Source: AG-12 sp027339635 (GTDB taxonomy: Bacteria > Chloroflexota > Dormibacteria > Aeolococcales > Bog-877). Taken from it: a stretch of 7,789 nucleotides of DNA. The position numbers and the translations under genes are program-made. The stretch covers positions 1-7,789 of the forward strand of contig DAHWNZ010000085.1 of assembly GCA_027339635.1 (NCBI GenBank), given 5' to 3'. Position 1 is the stretch's first letter. Each line of letters opens with the position of its first letter. Positions 5,367 to 7,789 of this stretch are shown here, one piece after another. Below the pieces are notes generated by a model. It had not been told where the DNA came from. It was given only the letters and a program-made list of their open reading frames with translations, and ran no database searches.

Positions 5367-5416
5367 GGCCCCAAGCGCTAGAGGTCCTCAACCGAGAGGC
5401 AGAAGCCCGCCGCTGA
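5195..5416 (+). CDS. HTH-like domain in the -1 frame (3' part of the 4794 gene)
   Basis: This frame, open from 5090 without a convincing start, shows strong GC third positions from about 5215. It encodes LPKLVRVLQKHQDG followed by VPTQATLAAEVGCSPRTIRS, which reads as a helix-turn-helix: P-T-Q-x-x-L-A-x-E-V-G-C-S-x-R-T-I-R is a common regulator pattern. It ends in a charged helix LEVLNREAEARR. There is no ATG or GTG with a ribosome site near the domain, so it is most likely the C-terminal half of the gene starting at 4794, joined by a -1 frameshift near 5192, or split from it by mutation. As an independent gene it would need the weak TTG at 5090. DNA binding fits a role on the repeats before the integrase gene, which is inference. 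Confidence 0.5.
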   Translation, partial: GTACGSRRGSPPPGSRSPYLPKLVRVLQKHQDGADRVPTQATLAAEVGCSPRTIRSLRPQALEVLNREAEARR

Positions 5417-5425
5417 CGGCGAGTA

Positions 5426-5451
5426 TCGGCAACTTCCGGCAAGGTTGCCGA
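5426..5451. repeat. 8-bp inverted repeat in the largest gap of the operon
   Basis: TCGGCAAC (5426-5433) pairs with GTTGCCGA (5444-5451) around ten bases. It begins ten bases after the TGA at 5416, in the 67-base gap before the next gene. There is no T-run, so it is more likely an operator, a processing stem or an attenuating hairpin than a standard terminator. Confidence 0.45.
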
Positions 5452-5483
5452 CGCGGGCGCTGTGCCCCTGCCAGGCTGGGGAG

Positions 5484-5858
5484 ATGGCCACCTCCGGCTC
5501 CGACCCTGACGCCAACCTGCGCCGCCTCCGCGCTCGCGTCGGCGGTCTGTCGCTGGCCGCGAGCCATGACCCGCGCGAATATACCGCCTCGGCGCGGGCC
5601 GCCTTCCTCGGGAAGTTCGCCGAGATGGTCGATCCAGGGGGGACGCTTCCAGAATCTGAGCGGTTGCGCCGAGCCGAGGCTGCGCGACGGGCCCACTTTA
5701 CCCGTTTGGCGATCCGGTCCGCCGAGGCCCGACGACGCCGGGCAAACCGTAAGGCCGTGAATCAAACCGCCGCCAGCACCGAGCAAGTGCCGACGGCGAA
5801 TGTGGAGGCAGGTCTCGGTGGCTCTCTCACCGCAACTCAGCCCACAGCCTCAAGATAG
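5484..5858 (+). CDS. Small Arg/Ala-rich helical protein, unknown function
   Basis: The 124-aa soluble protein has no signal peptide or membrane segment. Residues about 12-75 contain RLRARVGGLSLAASHDPREYTASARAAF, VDPGGTLPESERLRRAEAARRAHFTRLA and a run of arginines. From memory, short proteins of this shape (DPREYTAPAR..., VDPDG.LP..ERLRRAEAAR) occur beside DUF3987 genes in actinobacterial mobile elements; this needs a search to confirm. The basic helical part suggests nucleic-acid or protein binding. The tail from about residue 85 is low-complexity and overlaps the next small ORF. ATG 5484 is chosen because the upstream in-frame TTG 5445 lies inside a hairpin. AGG at 5473-5475 and GGGGAG directly before the ATG are the only ribosome-site candidates. 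Confidence 0.75.
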   Translation: MATSGSDPDANLRRLRARVGGLSLAASHDPREYTASARAAFLGKFAEMVDPGGTLPESERLRRAEAARRAHFTRLAIRSAEARRRRANRKAVNQTAASTEQVPTANVEAGLGGSLTATQPTASR

Positions 5859-5976
5859 CACCTCGGCGACCCCCGGGCCGACTCTTGGGAGGATCGCGGC
5901 TGCCCTGGCGGCCGCGCCGGTGGTCGCCCCTGATGCAGACCGGCTGCTGGCAAGGGAGGCGACGACGGGGGCATGA
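5818..5976 (+). CDS. Small ORF, 52 aa, coupled to the DUF3987 gene
   Basis: GTG 5818 has GGAGG (5804-5808) nine bases upstream. The frame ends at TGA 5974-5976, overlapping the next ATG as ATGA. The peptide has a Pro/Gln/Ser-rich start and then an amphipathic segment TLGRIAAALAAAPVVAPDADRLL. An in-frame ATG at 5800 would give 58 aa but has no ribosome site. It overlaps the preceding gene by 41 bases. Good spacing, the ATGA junction and GC-rich third positions support a real gene; function is unknown. At minimum its translation may drive entry of ribosomes into the DUF3987 gene. Confidence 0.55.
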   Translation: MALSPQLSPQPQDSTSATPGPTLGRIAAALAAAPVVAPDADRLLAREATTGA

Positions 5977-7301
5977 GCGCCACCTTCCTTCCCGAGCCGC
6001 CCCACGGGGGCCTTCCTGCGCTTACAGCGCTTCCAGAAGGGTGGCCCGCGCCACTTGACGCGGCGGCTTTCCACGGGCTCGCAGGGGAATTTGTGAGAAC
6101 CGCGGAGGCCTACAGCGAGGCCGATCCGGCAGCTCTACTCGTCAGCTTCCTGGTGGAGTTCGCCTCTGCCGTAGGTAGTGGCCCGCACTGCATGGTGGGT
6201 GCCACCCGGCATCCGGCCAGGCTGTCGGCGGTGATCGTGGGCCCGACCTCAAAGGCCTGGAAAGGGGACTCGGAGAAGCCCTCGCGCATCGTGATCCGAC
6301 GGGCCGACCCGAGCTGGGAGGCCCGGGTGCAGCAGGGACTCAGCTCCGGCGAGGGGGTGATCTCGGCTGTCCGCGACCCGGTGATGCGGCTCGACCCCAA
6401 GAGCGGCAAGGTCGTGGTGGCCGATGAGGGGGTCATCGACAAGCGGCTGCTCGCGCCTTCGCCGGAATTCGCCCGGGTCCTGCGGGTGATGGGGCGCGAG
6501 GGAAACACCTTGAGCGCAGTCCTCCGTGAGGCATGGGATGACGGGGACTTGCGGGTGATGACGCGGAATCCCACCGTGGCTACCGGCGTGCACGTCTGTG
6601 TTCTGGGGCACATTACAGTTGAGGAACTGCGCCGCGAGCTACAAGATACCGAAGCGGCCTCGGGCTTCGCCAATCGCCACCTTTGGGTGGCGGCCCGCCG
6701 GGCCAGGCTGCTGCCCGACCCACGCCCCTTTGAGGGGGAGGTGGTGGTGGCGCTGTCTGCCAAGGTGGGTCGGGCCTTGGCGTTTGCCCGGGGTGTTGGG
6801 GCAGTCCGGCGGGATCAGGAGGCCGCGGAGCTGTGGGCCGCCTTGTACCCCGACCTGAGCCGGGATCGCCCTGGCCTGGCGGGGGCGGTCCTGGGAAGGC
6901 ATGAGGCTCAAGCGGTGCGGCTGAGCCTGGATTACGCACTGCTCGATCGGAGCCGGGTGGTGAAGGTCGAGCACCTGGAGGCAGCGGTCGCAGTCCTGGA
7001 CTACGTAGCGGCGTCAGCCACCTACATCTTCGGCGACGCCTTGGGTGACGCCATAGCCGACCGCATCCTGGAAGCGCTGCGCGATGGCGACGAGCTGAGT
7101 CGCACCCAGATTTTCTCGGACCTCTTCGGGCGGCACACGGCGCAAGCGCGGATCGAGTCCGCGCTGCATTTGCTGGCCGCTTTGGGGCTGGCTCATTGTG
7201 AGACCAGGGCCACCCGCGGAAGGCCAACCGAACTTTGGATCGCTGGTTCCGACCCCGCGCAAGAAGTGCAGGAAGCGCAGGAAGTCGGGGCAGTGGGATG
7301 A
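5973..7301 (+). CDS. DUF3987-like protein (primase/helicase-associated)
   Basis: The 442-aa protein resembles the DUF3987 family found in phages, plasmids and integrated elements and usually linked to replication. FHGLAGEFVRTAEAYSEADPAALLVSFL (33-60) is the typical entry helix pair. VGPTSKAWKGDSEK (89-102) is a P-loop-like motif, but it lacks a canonical GxxxxGK[ST]; the family form I recall is closer to VGDTSKGRKGTS, so ATP binding is uncertain. SGEGVISAVRDP (125-136), EFARVLRVMGREGNTLSAVLREAWDDGDL (165-193) and GFANRHLWV (231-239) are further conserved-looking blocks. Residues about 375-423 (LSRTQIFSDLF to GRPTELW) read as a winged helix for DNA binding. Length is usual. ATG 5973 overlaps the previous stop, with GGGAGG at 5954-5959. 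It probably supports replication of the element, alone or with genes beyond the window. Confidence 0.8.
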   Translation: MSATFLPEPPHGGLPALTALPEGWPAPLDAAAFHGLAGEFVRTAEAYSEADPAALLVSFLVEFASAVGSGPHCMVGATRHPARLSAVIVGPTSKAWKGDSEKPSRIVIRRADPSWEARVQQGLSSGEGVISAVRDPVMRLDPKSGKVVVADEGVIDKRLLAPSPEFARVLRVMGREGNTLSAVLREAWDDGDLRVMTRNPTVATGVHVCVLGHITVEELRRELQDTEAASGFANRHLWVAARRARLLPDPRPFEGEVVVALSAKVGRALAFARGVGAVRRDQEAAELWAALYPDLSRDRPGLAGAVLGRHEAQAVRLSLDYALLDRSRVVKVEHLEAAVAVLDYVAASATYIFGDALGDAIADRILEALRDGDELSRTQIFSDLFGRHTAQARIESALHLLAALGLAHCETRATRGRPTELWIAGSDPAQEVQEAQEVGAVG

Positions 7302-7711
7302 CGGATCTGGAGCGACTCCGGGCGCTGAAGGCGAAGCTGGAGACGACCCCGAGCAAAGGCTGGACGGCTACTCCCGACCGCCTTCCACGCCACACCCGGG
7401 TAGGTGAGGACCCACGACCAGACCTGCCGGGCTCCGACCTGTGGTCTCGGCTCCTGATGCTCGCCAGCTCCGACGCCACAGACCCCTACGGGGTCTATGG
7501 GCGCTTGCTCGCGGCCCGCGCCTGCGGAGCGATCCTGGAGTGGCGCGGGAACCGCTGGAAGCTGGCCCCGACCGTCGACCCCACCGAGCGGCTGTCGGTC
7601 TGGCAGGACCAGGCGGCCTGGGACCGCGATGCGGAGCGGTGGCTCAGACCACGCAGCCGGGAGATCGCCGCGCTGCGGCGCCAGCTCCCCGTTCCGGCGG
7701 GCGCACCGTGA
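7298..7711 (+). CDS. Unknown 137-aa protein downstream of the DUF3987 gene
   Basis: ATG 7298 overlaps the DUF3987 stop as ATGA, so the two are translated together; the frame's earlier ATG 7235 lies inside the DUF3987 gene and is not favoured. The protein starts with a charged helix (MTDLERLRALKAKLE), then a Pro/Arg-rich linker, then a folded-looking domain at about 47-132: LWSRLLMLASSDATDPYGVYGRLLAARACGAILEWRGNRWKLAP and a C-terminal helix REIAALRRQLP. A pattern of helix, x-G-A-x-L-E, a W-containing strand and a closing L-L helix is familiar from small proteins in mobile elements, but I cannot name a function. No membrane segment or signal is present. It is likely an accessory to the DUF3987 protein, by position only. 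Confidence 0.75.
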   Translation: MTDLERLRALKAKLETTPSKGWTATPDRLPRHTRVGEDPRPDLPGSDLWSRLLMLASSDATDPYGVYGRLLAARACGAILEWRGNRWKLAPTVDPTERLSVWQDQAAWDRDAERWLRPRSREIAALRRQLPVPAGAP

Positions 7712-7789
7712 CGGCCGGGGTGGTCGCCCCGCCCCCAACAGCCGCCCATTCTCCTAGCGCCGCTCGGCGGCTGGCGGCTGGATTCGCCG
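7708..7789 (+). CDS. Start of a further operon gene (partial)
   Basis: GTG 7708 overlaps the preceding TGA (7709-7711) as GTGA, the same junction used after the integrase gene. The 27 codons to the window edge are open and GC-rich at third positions (VTAGVVAPPPTAAHSPSAARRLAAGFA). Proline/alanine-rich starts say nothing about function. The gene continues beyond 7789. Confidence 0.5.
   Translation, partial: MTAGVVAPPPTAAHSPSAARRLAAGFA

Noticed and set aside
5445..5483. TTG 5445 as start of the 5484 gene
   Set aside because: It falls in the 3' arm of a palindrome, has no ribosome site, and the 13 extra residues (PTRALCPCQAGE) look unrelated to the protein.
6613..7479. 288-aa open frame on - over the DUF3987 region
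   Set aside because: It is an Arg/Pro-rich shadow of the plus-strand genes with no start signal or motif.
1..7789. CRISPR array, toxin-antitoxin pair or known defence gene
   Set aside because: No regularly spaced repeats and no Cas, toxin, nuclease or methyltransferase motif were seen in any supported reading frame.

Overview
The window is high-GC DNA, with G or C favoured at third codon positions, GTG starts, 4-base start/stop overlaps and a probable leaderless promoter. This points to an actinobacterium or similar high-GC lineage; the species cannot be told from the sequence. It has two halves separated by a tRNA gene.

Left half (1 to about 3150): a pile-up of insertion sequences. A broken minus-strand C-terminal end of an IS3-type transposase (239-447) is cut off at its 5' side by a complete-looking IS630-family element (450-1604, transposase on +). 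A complete-looking ISL3-family element (about 1608-3150, transposase on -) abuts it directly. The two intact transposases converge.

Middle (3151-3861): about 540 bp with no convincing gene, then a structured leader with a 15-bp hairpin, then tRNA-Gly(GCC) with encoded CCA (3692-3766). About 95 bp past the tRNA lies the start of a tyrosine recombinase. The gap holds a 14-bp direct repeat (3782-3795 and 3834-3847). The second copy fills the spacer of a good -35/-10 pair, whose predicted +1 falls on the GTG start of the integrase gene.

Right half (3862-7789): a tight co-directional gene run that I read as the left end of an integrative element inserted at tRNA-Gly. In order: tyrosine integrase; a GTGA-coupled unknown gene that probably continues by a -1 frameshift at G GGG GGA into an HTH-like domain; a 124-aa Arg/Ala-rich protein; a 52-aa small ORF; a DUF3987-like protein (442 aa, degenerate P-loop, C-terminal winged helix); a 137-aa unknown protein; and the first codons of another gene. 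Four junctions overlap by 4 bases (4794, 5973, 7298, 7708). The likely scheme is that the integrase inserts and excises the element, the HTH protein and the repeat pair regulate it, and the DUF3987 protein serves replication. The right end and second att site lie outside the window.
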